From assembly GCA_030526515.1 (NCBI GenBank), contig JAUNCQ010000007.1, forward strand, positions 1-38,157: DNA of 38,157 nucleotides, in the 5' to 3' direction. Below, in pieces: positions 1-10,592 of this stretch. This DNA comes from Coriobacteriia bacterium. GTDB taxonomy: Bacteria > Actinomycetota > Coriobacteriia > Coriobacteriales > Eggerthellaceae. The notes below the pieces were generated by a model. That model made no database searches. It was not told the DNA's origin and saw nothing but the letters and a program-made list of their open reading frames with translations. Position 1 is the first letter of the stretch. Each line of letters starts with the position of its first letter. Position numbers and translations under genes: made by a program.

Positions 1-249
1 GAGAGGAGCCCCTGGCTCATTCCTTGTATTTACACCACTTTACGGACGCGACCTAATCCAGCTATCAAGACAACCAAATAGACCTATGTTGAGCTGAATT
101 CATCACAAGATTATGGTCATATTGAGCGAAGCGCGAGATCATCAACCCACAGCCAACCTCGTTGGGAGCCATCTGCCTCACTAAGCTCGCAATTTTGTCC
201 AGAGGGGGTCCCTAAACTCGCAGTTCTGCCCTGCAGGGTTCACGGCAAT
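1..249. other. No gene; intergenic stretch downstream of birA
   Basis: I find no convincing coding frame, RNA gene or intrinsic terminator here. The only structure is the pair of imperfect repeats at 181-241, listed separately. The left part (1-180) is more A+T-rich than the adjoining genes and shows nothing I can name. Confidence 0.5.
181..241. repeat. Two-copy imperfect direct repeat (~31 bp units)
   Basis: Unit 1 (181-211) begins CTAAGCTCGCAATTTTGTCC and unit 2 (212-241) begins CTAAACTCGCAGTTCTGCCC. The units abut and agree at roughly three quarters of positions. Unit 2 contains the palindrome CCCTGCAGGG at 229-238. They lie just past the stop codon of the biotin ligase. A weakly similar CCCTAAACT stretch occurs near 38107-38115 on the opposite strand, so this may be a dispersed intergenic repeat family. 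Confidence 0.5.
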
Positions 250-1074
250 CTACGCCAGCTGAACCACGCCAGAACTCACCGGCTCAACCACGCCCGCATC
301 GGTGAGCAGCAGCAGCCGACCGTCTGCGTCGACGCCCTGAACCATGCCGGAGACCACGCTCTGGTCCAGCTGGTCCATCACCATCACCCGCTCGTCCATC
401 AGGCACAGCTTGCGGGAGTACTCATCCACGAACGCCGCCATGCCCTTCTCCTGCCACTGGTCGTACACGACAGCAAGCTCCTCCAGGAAGCGGTCGCACA
501 GCCCCAGGATCAGCGCCCGCTGCTCGTCCACGAGCCCCTCCGGGCCCACCGCAGCCGGCACGCCGGCCGCCTGAAGGCGCTGCTCCAGCACCTCGGCCAG
601 GTACACGGGGACGTTCTTGCCGCCCACGGCCTGCTCGCCAAAGGGACGAAACACGTTCACGCCCACGCCCACGCACACACCGCCGGCGTGGCGCTCGAAG
701 GAAATGCCGCTGACCTTGGGGAACACGCCCCGCTGACGGTCGCCGCCCTTCCACACCAGGTCGTTGGGCCACTTCACCCGCAAGCAGGACCGCAGCTCCG
801 CGGGGAGGATCCCCTCCACCGTCCGCTGCAGCGCCAGGCCCACCACCAGGCCCAGCGTAGGAAGCGTCCGCAGGTCGACCTGCGGACGCAGAAGAATCGA
901 AACGTACAGGCCGCCCTCGGGACTCACCCAGCTGCGGCCCAAGCGGCCGTAGCCCGCCGTCTGCTTGAAGGTACGCACCACCAGGCCCTGGGGCTCCCCC
1001 GCCTCGATGGCATGCTTCACCACGTTGTTGGAGGAGGGCAGCACGTCATGGGTGCTCAGGCGCAGCTCAAGCAC
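250..1074 (-). CDS. birA: Biotin--[acetyl-CoA-carboxylase] ligase, short type
   Basis: Joins biotin to the lysine of biotin carboxyl carrier proteins through biotinyl-AMP, in the cytoplasm. The ligase core is recognisable. An SSNNVVKHAI segment near residue 15 matches the family STNDxxK element, followed by QTAGYGRLGRSW (the biotin/ATP loop), VKWPNDLVW and a GVGVNV strand. At 274 residues it lacks the N-terminal winged helix of E. coli BirA, so it is probably an enzyme only and not a repressor. I chose the GTG at 1074, two bases after the folP-folK stop codon and preceded by GGGGG; a longer upstream reading would be buried in the previous gene. It is the last gene of the hpt-ftsH-folPK run, so probably co-transcribed. 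Confidence 0.88.
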   Translation of the reverse strand: MLELRLSTHDVLPSSNNVVKHAIEAGEPQGLVVRTFKQTAGYGRLGRSWVSPEGGLYVSILLRPQVDLRTLPTLGLVVGLALQRTVEGILPAELRSCLRVKWPNDLVWKGGDRQRGVFPKVSGISFERHAGGVCVGVGVNVFRPFGEQAVGGKNVPVYLAEVLEQRLQAAGVPAAVGPEGLVDEQRALILGLCDRFLEELAVVYDQWQEKGMAAFVDEYSRKLCLMDERVMVMDQLDQSVVSGMVQGVDADGRLLLLTDAGVVEPVSSGVVQLA

Positions 1075-1076
1075 TG

Positions 1077-2396
1077 CTACCCCCGCACGCGGAAGGCACG
1101 ACCCAGGCGCTCCTCCTCGGGAACGGAGCTCACCGGCGTGCCGTCGGCCAGCACGTGGCCGGGCAGGATCTCCTCCAGGGGCTTCACCACGAAGTCGCGC
1201 TCGCACACGCGCGGATGCGGCAGGGTCAGCTCCTCGGAGTCGTACACGTAGGTCTGGTAGTCCAGGATGTCGATGTCGCAGGTGCGCGGTCCGTTCTCAA
1301 TCTCGCGGACGCGGCCCAGACGGTTCTCGATGTTGTGCAGGTAGCCCAGCAGCTCCTTGGGGGAAACGCCGCTGCGCAGCAGAACCACGGTGTTCACGAA
1401 GGGATCCTGGTCCATGTAGTAGGCGGGCTCGCTTTCGTAGAAGCCGGCCACGTCCATGATCTGGGTGTCCGGAATCATGCACAGGTCGCCGATGGCCATG
1501 TTCAGCTGGGCGATCTTCGCCTCACGCTCCTCGCCTTCGTTTGCAACCAGGGGCACGTTGCAACCCAGGCCCAACAGCACGTAGGGACGCAGGTCCTTCA
1601 GGCCGGCCTCGGTCATGCCGACGTTGTGCACCCGCAGCACGCTGGCGCCCAGCTCGGCGGCCAGCAGCGCCTCGGCGGCGGAGGCCACGTCGCGCTGATG
1701 GGGCTCCTCCACCTTGTAGGCCTGGCCAATATAGCTCTTGCGGGACACCGCGGCCATGACCGGATAGCCCAGATGACGGAACTCATGGAAGTTGCGGACC
1801 AGCTCCACGGTCTGCTTGTAGGTCTTGCCGAAGCCCGGGCCCGGATCCACGCAGATGCGCTCGTGGGCCACGCCGGCCTCCTCCAGCATGGCGGCCTGGC
1901 CGCGCAGGTACTCGCGGACCTCGTCCACCACGTCGTCGTACACGGGGTTGTCCTGCATGGTGCCGGGCTCGCCCTGCATGTGCATGACCACCAGGCCCGC
2001 GTCGCAACCCGCGGCGACCTCCACCATGGCGGGGTCGCGGAAGCCGGACACGTCGTTGATGATGGCGGCACCGGCCTCGACACAGGCCTTGGCCACGGAC
2101 GCATGGCGGGTGTCGATGCTCACGCACACGCCCTCCTCAGCCAGGGCGCGCACCACGTCGATCACGCGGGCCAGCTCCTCGGCCTCATCCACCGGCGCGG
2201 AGCCGGGACGGGTGGACTCGCCTCCCACGTCAATGATCCGGGCTCCTTCCTGGATCATCTGGTGGGCGAAATCCATGGCCGCATCGAAGGTGTTGTGCTC
2301 TCCCCCGTCGGAAAAGGAGTCCGGGGTCATGTTCAGGATGCCCATGAGCACGGGCATACGGGTATCAAAGTCAAACGAAGCGCAATGCCAGTTCAT
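1077..2396 (-). CDS. folP-folK: Dihydropteroate synthase / HPPK fusion (folP-folK)
   Basis: A bifunctional folate enzyme of 439 residues. Residues ~15-270 are dihydropteroate synthase: MGILNMTPDSFSDGG, DVGGESTRPGS, INDVSGF, a DPGPGFGK loop and AVSRKSYIG, the last near the sulfonamide/pABA site. Residues ~275-430 are 6-hydroxymethyl-7,8-dihydropterin pyrophosphokinase: LLGLGCN, a YESEPAY segment, DPFVNTVV and GPRTCDIDILDY, which holds the Mg-binding aspartates. The two enzymes act consecutively, HPPK making the pyrophosphate that DHPS joins to pABA. The fusion order here is DHPS first. The gene starts 9 bp after ftsH; no strong Shine-Dalgarno lies close to the ATG, which suggests translational coupling to ftsH. 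It is also only two bases from birA. Confidence 0.95.
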   Translation of the reverse strand: MNWHCASFDFDTRMPVLMGILNMTPDSFSDGGEHNTFDAAMDFAHQMIQEGARIIDVGGESTRPGSAPVDEAEELARVIDVVRALAEEGVCVSIDTRHASVAKACVEAGAAIINDVSGFRDPAMVEVAAGCDAGLVVMHMQGEPGTMQDNPVYDDVVDEVREYLRGQAAMLEEAGVAHERICVDPGPGFGKTYKQTVELVRNFHEFRHLGYPVMAAVSRKSYIGQAYKVEEPHQRDVASAAEALLAAELGASVLRVHNVGMTEAGLKDLRPYVLLGLGCNVPLVANEGEEREAKIAQLNMAIGDLCMIPDTQIMDVAGFYESEPAYYMDQDPFVNTVVLLRSGVSPKELLGYLHNIENRLGRVREIENGPRTCDIDILDYQTYVYDSEELTLPHPRVCERDFVVKPLEEILPGHVLADGTPVSSVPEEERLGRAFRVRG

Positions 2397-2405
2397 AGGG
2401 CGAAT

Positions 2406-4682
<2,277 letters not shown>

Positions 4683-4721
4683 AAGGCGCAATGTCTCCTG
4701 TACTGGTTGATGGTGCCCGGT

Positions 4722-5273
4722 CTACTTCGCGTAGACCTCCGGCTTCAGAACGCCGATGTAGGGAAGGTTGCGGTAATGCTCCGCGTAGTCCAGGCCGTAG
4801 CCCGCCACGAACTCGTTGGGGCACACGAAGCCGGTCTGGAAGCACGGGATGTCGATCTGGTTCGGCGTGTCCTTGCGCAGCAGCGCCACCACCTGGATGG
4901 ACGCGGGCTTGCGCTGGCCCAGGATGGTCAGCAGATGCTGCAGCGTCAGGCCGGAGTCCAAAATATCCTCGGCAATGACCACATGACGTCCCTCGATGTC
5001 GGTGGACAGGTCCTTCAGCATGCGCACGCGGCCGGAGCTGGTGGTGCCGTTTCCGTAGGACGAAACCGCCATGTAGTCCATTTCCAGCGGCAGATCGATG
5101 CAGCGCGCCAGGTCGGCCATGAAGATGGCCGCGCCGCGCAGGACGGACACCAGAACGATGCCCTCTTCGCCCACCTTGTCGCGGTACTCTTCCGTGATCG
5201 CCTGGCCCATCTCCTTGTTGCGCTGGGCAATCATTTCCTCGGTATACAGAATGCGGTCGATATGAGGATGCAT
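4722..5273 (-). CDS. hpt: Hypoxanthine (guanine) phosphoribosyltransferase
   Basis: Purine salvage enzyme converting hypoxanthine or guanine plus PRPP to IMP or GMP. The type I PRTase fold is clear: SVLRGAAIFMADL (PPi loop), the flexible-loop segment VSSYGNGTTSSG, and the PRPP-binding motif VVIAEDILDSGLTL. The hood motif is VVALLRKD followed by a YGLDYAEHYRNLPYIGVL C-terminus. At 183 residues it is of normal length. The ATG at 5273 follows GGGAAG at a usable distance. It sits between tilS-maf and ftsH, as in the conserved tilS-hpt-ftsH order of Gram-positive bacteria. A 172-bp gap after maf suggests that it has its own promoter. Confidence 0.95.
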   Translation of the reverse strand: MHPHIDRILYTEEMIAQRNKEMGQAITEEYRDKVGEEGIVLVSVLRGAAIFMADLARCIDLPLEMDYMAVSSYGNGTTSSGRVRMLKDLSTDIEGRHVVIAEDILDSGLTLQHLLTILGQRKPASIQVVALLRKDTPNQIDIPCFQTGFVCPNEFVAGYGLDYAEHYRNLPYIGVLKPEVYAK

Positions 5274-5290
5274 TTCGCCACTTCCCTACT

Positions 5291-5335
5291 CGGGGCGCCC
5301 CGCCGTTCTGCCCTCCCCTGCCGCCAAAACGGCGG
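5291..5335. other. GC-rich palindromes in the hpt leader
   Basis: The maf-hpt gap carries the perfect palindrome CGGGGCGCCCCG (5291-5302) and a hairpin CCGCC-AAAAC-GGCGG (5321-5335). Read on the plus strand the hairpin is followed by TTTT; read on the minus strand, the direction of hpt, it is not. It therefore looks like leader structure and not an hpt-direction terminator. Its function is not evident. Confidence 0.35.
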
Positions 5336-5445
5336 TTTTCAGGGCGAAACGGGCCTAAGCACCCAGTTTGCTAATAGTCAAACAGTGTACCACGACCCGC
5401 CTGATTCCCAGGCTGTGCGCAAAATGCCCACACAGTATGCGGCCC

Positions 5446-6063
5446 CTACGCGAACAGCTCCGGGAACTCCTGGCGCATGCGCTCCACCGGCAGGCCTACG
5501 ACCGTGTCCATGGCGCCGTCGATGCCCGTCACCAGATCCGCGCCGAAGCCCTGGATGGCGTAGGCGCCGGCCTTGTCGAAACTTTCGCCCTTTGCCAGGT
5601 AGTCAAGGATGTCCTGGTCGGAAAGGTCCCGGAAGGTCACGTCGGTCACGTCCACGAAGCTGCGGTATCCCACGCTCACGCCGCCGGTGGCACCGGGGGC
5701 CATCATCCAGGCGGACACGCTGGTCATGACCTGGTGGGTGCGGCCGGAAAGGGCCCGCAGCATGCGGACCGCGTGGTCGTGGCCGGTGGGCTTGCCGAAT
5801 ATGACGCCGTCCAGCACCACCATGGTGTCGGAGCCGAAGACCATGGTGGGGCCGTCCACGCCCTGGGCCAGCAGCTCCTGCACGGTGGCGCCGGCCTTGC
5901 GCTCGGCCAGGGTCTTGCAGGCCTGCTGGGGGTCCTTCAGCTCGTCGGGCTCCAGCAGCTCGTCCACGGGAACCGTCAGGACCTGGAAGTCCAGGCCGGC
6001 CTCCTGCAGCAGCTGGGACCTGCGGGGGCTGGCCGATGCCAGCACTATCTTCACGTTGCTCAT
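5446..6063 (-). CDS. maf: Maf family nucleoside triphosphate pyrophosphatase
   Basis: House-cleaning pyrophosphatase of the Maf/HAM1 fold, removing non-canonical nucleotides such as dTTP/UTP analogues or m7GTP depending on subfamily. The N-terminal signature LASASPRRSQLLQEAGL is textbook. It is followed by FGSDTMVVLDGVIFGKP (catalytic Asp region) and IQGFGADLVTGIDGAMDTVVGLP near the C-terminus. Its length, 205 residues, is normal. The ATG at 6063 follows the tilS stop codon directly (TAGATG), so translation is coupled to tilS. Subfamily specificity (YhdE-type versus YceF-type) cannot be decided by eye. Confidence 0.93.
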   Translation of the reverse strand: MSNVKIVLASASPRRSQLLQEAGLDFQVLTVPVDELLEPDELKDPQQACKTLAERKAGATVQELLAQGVDGPTMVFGSDTMVVLDGVIFGKPTGHDHAVRMLRALSGRTHQVMTSVSAWMMAPGATGGVSVGYRSFVDVTDVTFRDLSDQDILDYLAKGESFDKAGAYAIQGFGADLVTGIDGAMDTVVGLPVERMRQEFPELFA

Positions 6064-7194
6064 CTACTTGTCCTTCTTCCTGCGGGAGCGGAATGCCTGC
6101 ATGGGCTCAATGCAAACGCCCTGCTTGTTGGCGCTCACCGCCAGGTTGCCCTGGATGTTGTCCACCGCGCCGCTGACCGGTGCGCCGGCGGCGTCGAACT
6201 GGGCCAGCACGGCCTGGACCGACGCGGCCTCCACGCGGGCATCGGCACCCAGCATCTTCTGCAGCAGGGACACCACCACGCGGCGCTTCAGCGGCAGCGG
6301 GTTGGGACCGAAGTCCGGCAGCAGCAGGAAGCCGCCGGCCGGGTCCGCCTGGTCGATCTGGCGCACGCCCTCCCGGGCGATCATGGACGCCATCTGATCC
6401 AGCAGGTCGTCCTCGTCGGCGATCAGGTTCATGGTGCGGCACAGGGTGTCCAGCAGCTGGGGGTTGCGCTCCTGGGCCACGGGGACGATCTTGTGGCGGA
6501 CGAAGGCCCTGAACTGGTCGGTATGGGCGTTGGTGGCGTCCTCCCGCCACAGGTCGCCCTGGCCGTCGCGGACGCAGGCCAGGCCCAGCTCGGCCCGGGC
6601 GACCAGGTAGTCCCGCAGGTCCTGGCGGCTCACGTCCAGGCACGGGCGGACGATGCGGCCGTTGGCGTACAGCATGGACCTGAAGCCGCCCGGGCCCGTG
6701 CCCACGATGGAGCGCATGTAGAAGCTCTCCACCCGGTCATCCTGGGTATGTGCCGTGAACACACGGCCGGCCTCCACCGGGGCGCCCACGTGCTGGCACA
6801 GGCTGGCCAGGGCCTCGTTGGCGGCCACGTAGCGCTCGCGACGGGCCACGGCCTCCATGTTCTCGCCCGACTCCGCCACCAGGCGGGGCACGTCGATCTG
6901 GCACACGAACAGCGGAATGTCCAGGGCAGACGCCAGCTCCTGCACGAACTCGGCGTCCGCGTCGGAGTCCTTGCCCCGGAGCTGGTGGTTCACGTGCAGC
7001 ATGGCCAGGGGGCCCACCGCTCCGGCATCCGCCAGCTCGCGGCCCAGATAGGCCAGGGCCGTGGAATCGCTGCCGCCGGATACCATCAGCAGCACCGGGG
7101 TCTGGGGCGTTGCCAGCCCTCGCTCGGCAATGGTCACGACCACGCGGTCGAGCACGCGGTCCATGGTCTGCTCGCTGGCGGCGGTGTTGGCCAT
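6064..7194 (-). CDS. tilS: tRNA(Ile)-lysidine synthase
   Basis: Modifies C34 of tRNA-Ile2(CAU) to lysidine using lysine and ATP, which lets the tRNA read AUA and be charged with Ile. The PP-loop SGGSDSTALAYLGREL lies near residue 38 and is followed by HVNHQLRGKDSDAD, a hallmark of the family, and a VFTAHTQDDRVES segment. The C-terminal part (residues ~220-376) is less conserved. I chose the ATG at 7194 because AAAGGAA lies just upstream; longer upstream frames run into the terminator-like hairpin at 7218-7244. That hairpin, with its T tract directly before the ribosome-binding site, may attenuate tilS. Confidence 0.93.
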   Translation of the reverse strand: MANTAASEQTMDRVLDRVVVTIAERGLATPQTPVLLMVSGGSDSTALAYLGRELADAGAVGPLAMLHVNHQLRGKDSDADAEFVQELASALDIPLFVCQIDVPRLVAESGENMEAVARRERYVAANEALASLCQHVGAPVEAGRVFTAHTQDDRVESFYMRSIVGTGPGGFRSMLYANGRIVRPCLDVSRQDLRDYLVARAELGLACVRDGQGDLWREDATNAHTDQFRAFVRHKIVPVAQERNPQLLDTLCRTMNLIADEDDLLDQMASMIAREGVRQIDQADPAGGFLLLPDFGPNPLPLKRRVVVSLLQKMLGADARVEAASVQAVLAQFDAAGAPVSGAVDNIQGNLAVSANKQGVCIEPMQAFRSRRKKDK

Positions 7195-7210
7195 GTTCGT
7201 TCCTTTCGTC

Positions 7211-7244
7211 AAAAACAGGCGCAGGCGCATCATGCGCCCACGCC
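7211..7244 (-). terminator. Intrinsic terminator/attenuator upstream of tilS
   Basis: On the minus strand an 11-bp stem (two G-U pairs) GGCGTGGGCGC / GCGCCTGCGCC with loop ATGAT is followed by TGTTTTT. It lies after the kinase gene and only 16 nt before the tilS ATG, with the tilS ribosome-binding site immediately behind the T tract. It can end kinase transcripts, or act as an attenuator in a tilS leader. Confidence 0.7.
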
Positions 7245-7339
7245 TCGGAATCCTTGTTTTTCGGACGAAAACCAGCCTGGCCTTCGTCCCGGGTCATCGA
7301 ATCAGGTGCTCCCTCATGCTCCTCAGATTGTAGCCCGAC

Positions 7340-9928
7340 CTAGCGGCTTTGCAACGTGGCGAGCACCGCCTTCTGCACCTGGACCACGTCTATGGGCTTG
7401 GCCAGGTGGCCGTTCATGCCGGCCTCCCGGGCGCGGCGGCGGTCTTCGTCGAAGGCATTGGCGGTCATGGCCAGGATCGGCACCTGCGCCAGGGCCGGGT
7501 CCTCCAGGGCGCGGATGGCCCGGGTGGCCTGGTAGCCGTCCATGACGGGCATCTGCACGTCCATCAGGATCAGGTCGTAGGGCTCCTGGCCCGCGCCGGT
7601 CAGGTGCTCCACGCACTGGGAGCCGTCCTCCAGCCGGTGGGCCGTCATGCCCATTTCGTCCAGCAGGGCCAAGGCTATCTCAGCGTTCAGGTCGTTGTCC
7701 TCCACCAGCAGCACCCGCGTGCCCGTCAGCAGGCGCCGTACCTCGGCTTCGTCCAACTGCTCTTCCTCCGCGGCGAACAGGGACTCGTCGGCAACGGGAT
7801 GCTCCAGGGTCACCGTGAACGTGGTGCCCTTGCCCGGCTGACTTTCCACCTCGATGGTGCCGCCCATGAGCTCCACCAGCTTCTTCACGATGGGCATGCC
7901 CAAGCCGGTGCCGGCCACCTTGCCAGCGGTGGTGTTGCGCTCGCGGCTGAAGGGGTCGAACAGGCGGGGCAGGAACTCGGGGCTCATGCCAATGCCGGTG
8001 TCGGACACCTGGGTGATGATCCGCAGGTAGCCCGGACGCTCGGCAGGCTCATCCCGCACGAACACGGAAACGCTTCCGCCGGCGGGAGTGTACTTGACGG
8101 CGTTGCTGACCAGGTTGATGAAGATTTCCTTGACCTTGGTGTCGTCGCACATGATGGGCGTGCCGGAAAGCTGGGCGCTGCTGCTCAGGGTCACGTCCTT
8201 CTTGCGGGCCTCCTCCTCGAACACGCTCATGATCTGCGGCATCACGTGACCCACCCTGGCAGGGGTCTCCACCAGCTGCTGCTCGCCGCTGTCAATATGG
8301 GCCATGTCCAACACGTTGTTGATGATGGACAGCAGTATGCTGCCGGACTGCTCGATCTTCTGCTGGTAGCCCAGCAGCTTGGGATCCGTCAGTTCCTTCC
8401 CCAAGAGGCGGTTGTACCCCAGGATGGCGTTCATGGGCGTGCGGATGTCGTGGCTCATGTTCATGAGGAAGCTGGACTTGGCCTGGTTGGCGGCTTCCAG
8501 CTCAGCAAGCAGGTCCTGGTCGGTGATGAAGCTCCAGAACTCCTCTTCGCCCCGCTCGTTGGTGATCAGGCGTCCGCGATCCTCGACGTTCTTCCACTTG
8601 CCGTCCTTGCAACGCAGGCGATAGTGCATGGTGTACATTTCGCCCGCCTTCACGGCCTTCAGGGCGCCGGGAATCTCCCGAGCGGCATCTTCGCGGTTGA
8701 CGATGTTGATCATGCAGCCGTCGGAGGCCTCCATGAGCTCTTCGGGGGAATCGTAGCCCAACAGCTGGGCCAGCTGCTCGGACACCATGATGAAGGTGAA
8801 CTGCGGGTCGTTCTTGCCCAGCTTGAAGCCGCCGTGGATGGCCTCGGACACGGTTCGCAGGCGCAGCTCCACCAGGCGCTTGCGGGCTTCCTCCCGCAGG
8901 ACCTCCTCGGTGACGTTGTAATGGTAGCCGCGCAGGATCCAGCCCTTGCCCTCCACGTGCTCGCCGAAGCCGCCGCAGCGCACGAACTGGGGACCCAGCT
9001 CAGGGTCGTCCCACAGGTAGGTGTTCTCGTCTCGGGAGCCCTGCAGCATGGCCTGGACCGAGGCGTTGACGCTGTCCCGCGCCTCGGGCGTGACCCGGGA
9101 GTTCCACCACTCGTAGATCTGCTCCTGGTCCGTCATGTCGGCCGGCAGGCGCAGCAGCTCGCGCATCATGGGGTTGGCCTGCATGCGAGGTGCCTCCCCG
9201 TCGAACAGGGTGATGATCCACGCGCCCATGCTGGCGTTGGCGAAGATGTCCTGGGTCTGGCGCAGGCGGTCGTTGGAGTCCAGCAGCTCAGCCTGGTTTT
9301 CGCCCAGCTCCCGCTCCTTCTGCAAGGCGCGGAGCTCAGACAGGCAGCCTTGGGCCTTGGCCCGGTACGTGAAAACGCTGATCACGATACTGGCCACGGC
9401 AAAGACGACCGCGTCCATGACGTCCGTAGCCGCGATGACCGGGTCCTTGAACAACAGAGCTAACACGCAGAACACCACGGTTGAGCCCAGCATGACGCCC
9501 ATCTGCCCCATCGGCCTGCCGTTGAACAGCAAAGGTATGACCACTATGGCGACCATGAAGAGCACGGCAAGCCGATCGGGAATGCCCACGGTGCCGGTGT
9601 AGATTCCCAGAAAGTAGAAGGCCAGGACGAAAACCAGCCCCAAGGCCTCCTCCATCTTGACATTGTCCCGGGCCTTCCAGCGGGAAAGGGCCGCCACGAC
9701 CAGGCAGCAGGCGCCCACCGCAAGGTAGAGCCAATGGTTGCCCTCCTCCGGGCGGATGAACAGGGTGAATATGCCGAAGCCCGCGGACAAGATGCCGCAG
9801 CACAGGGAGAAGACGCGCAGGATGGCGCCGTTGGGGGCAAGGTACAGCTCCTGGATCTGCTCGTACTCGTCCTTGGTCAGGCCCGCGTACAGCAGGTTGC
9901 TCTTGATCACGTCACTTGCCTGGCCCAT
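7340..9928 (-). CDS. Membrane hybrid sensor histidine kinase / response regulator
   Basis: An 862-residue two-component protein. An N-terminal block (~35-200) holds several hydrophobic segments (for example WLYLAVGACCLVVAAL and LGLVFVLAFYFLGIY) and is the membrane sensor. A short helical linker (~200-245) leads to two PAS-like regions (~245-345 and ~350-465). HisKA has the H-box FLMNMSHDIRTPMN with phosphoacceptor H493. The HATPase has N-box NLVSNAVKYTPAGG, G1 VSDTGIGMSPEF and G2 GTGLGMPIVKKLVELMGG. The receiver begins RVLLVEDNDLNAE, with phosphoacceptor D790 in LILMDVQMP and a conserved K in LAKPID. No HPt domain or separate DNA-binding regulator is adjacent, so the output is unknown. It stands alone between GNAT and tilS; ATG at 9928 follows AGGTGG. 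Confidence 0.93.
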   Translation of the reverse strand: MGQASDVIKSNLLYAGLTKDEYEQIQELYLAPNGAILRVFSLCCGILSAGFGIFTLFIRPEEGNHWLYLAVGACCLVVAALSRWKARDNVKMEEALGLVFVLAFYFLGIYTGTVGIPDRLAVLFMVAIVVIPLLFNGRPMGQMGVMLGSTVVFCVLALLFKDPVIAATDVMDAVVFAVASIVISVFTYRAKAQGCLSELRALQKERELGENQAELLDSNDRLRQTQDIFANASMGAWIITLFDGEAPRMQANPMMRELLRLPADMTDQEQIYEWWNSRVTPEARDSVNASVQAMLQGSRDENTYLWDDPELGPQFVRCGGFGEHVEGKGWILRGYHYNVTEEVLREEARKRLVELRLRTVSEAIHGGFKLGKNDPQFTFIMVSEQLAQLLGYDSPEELMEASDGCMINIVNREDAAREIPGALKAVKAGEMYTMHYRLRCKDGKWKNVEDRGRLITNERGEEEFWSFITDQDLLAELEAANQAKSSFLMNMSHDIRTPMNAILGYNRLLGKELTDPKLLGYQQKIEQSGSILLSIINNVLDMAHIDSGEQQLVETPARVGHVMPQIMSVFEEEARKKDVTLSSSAQLSGTPIMCDDTKVKEIFINLVSNAVKYTPAGGSVSVFVRDEPAERPGYLRIITQVSDTGIGMSPEFLPRLFDPFSRERNTTAGKVAGTGLGMPIVKKLVELMGGTIEVESQPGKGTTFTVTLEHPVADESLFAAEEEQLDEAEVRRLLTGTRVLLVEDNDLNAEIALALLDEMGMTAHRLEDGSQCVEHLTGAGQEPYDLILMDVQMPVMDGYQATRAIRALEDPALAQVPILAMTANAFDEDRRRAREAGMNGHLAKPIDVVQVQKAVLATLQSR

Positions 9929-10061
9929 AGCGTTCCACCTGCCTCTCGTCCTTAAAAGTCAGCTAGCTTCTCATCCTCATAATAGAGAAACCAGCAGGTC
10001 AACGTGCTCAGATATCCATACTCGTTCTAAATAATCGACCGCTTTACCGCGGCAGAGCAGA

Positions 10062-10505
10062 TTACAGCTGCAGCTGCATCTGGATGTGCGGGATGCCGTC
10101 CTCCAGGAACTCGTCCGACGTTTGGACGAAACCCGCCTTCTCGTACAGGCCGCGGGCGTAGGTCTGGGCCTCCAGGGTGATGCAGTCGGCACCCAGGCGG
10201 TCCCGGGCAACGGCAACGGCCTGGTCCAGGATCTGCGTGCCCAGGCCCCGGCGACGCTCCGCCGCGATGACCCGGCCAATGCCCGCCGAAGGGAACGCGC
10301 TCCCCGCCGGCAGCACGCGGGCGTAAGCCATGATCCGGCCCTGCTCCTGGTCCCACAGCCACACGTGCTGGGCCACCAGGTCCAGGTCATCCACCTCCTG
10401 GTAGGGACACTCCTGCTCCACCACGAACACGGACACCCGCAGCTTGTACAGCTCGAACAGCTCCCGCGCCGTCAGCTCGTCGAATCCCTTGACCACGACC
10501 TCCAT
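10062..10505 (-). CDS. GNAT acetyltransferase, ElaA-like
   Basis: A 147-residue GCN5-type N-acetyltransferase. The N-terminal LYKLRVSVFVVEQECPYQEVD segment is characteristic of the ElaA subfamily. The acetyl-CoA pyrophosphate loop is AAERRRGLGTQIL, and LEAQTYARGLYEKAGF gives the usual C-terminal element. The substrate is unknown. The start at 10505 is preceded by GGGCGAAAGGAAAGG; a longer frame to 10547 would put the start upstream of this ribosome-binding site. The same leader string occurs before rlmD. A terminator-like hairpin separates it from the preceding secreted-protein gene, so it is probably its own unit. Confidence 0.88.
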   Translation of the reverse strand: MEVVVKGFDELTARELFELYKLRVSVFVVEQECPYQEVDDLDLVAQHVWLWDQEQGRIMAYARVLPAGSAFPSAGIGRVIAAERRRGLGTQILDQAVAVARDRLGADCITLEAQTYARGLYEKAGFVQTSDEFLEDGIPHIQMQLQL

Positions 10506-10547
10506 GGATGCCTTTCCTTTCGCCCTATTTTTTACCCTGACTTGCAA

Positions 10548-10584
10548 GAAGGCGCCGCGCCGGAGGATCCCGGGCAGCGCCTTC
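10548..10584 (-). terminator. Hairpin terminator after the InlB-repeat protein
   Basis: On the minus strand GAAGGCGC pairs perfectly with GCGCCTTC, with further inner pairing, starting about 8 nt after the stop codon. Only a weak T stretch (TTG) follows, so this is a probable but not ideal intrinsic terminator for the secreted-protein cluster. Confidence 0.5.
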
Positions 10585-10592
10585 CGTGGACT

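Noticed and set aside
250-1206. Longer biotin ligase with an extra N-terminal region
   Set aside because: The extra residues overlap folK in another frame, are Arg/Gly/Pro-rich and resemble no winged helix; the GTG at 1074 fits better.
5351-5392. hpt promoter (TTGACT or TACACT on the minus strand)
   Set aside because: Neither hexamer has a convincing partner at 16-18 bp, so I did not list a promoter.
9960-10020. Kinase promoter TTGACC / TATTAT on the minus strand
   Set aside because: The spacing is only about 12 bp, too short for a standard promoter.
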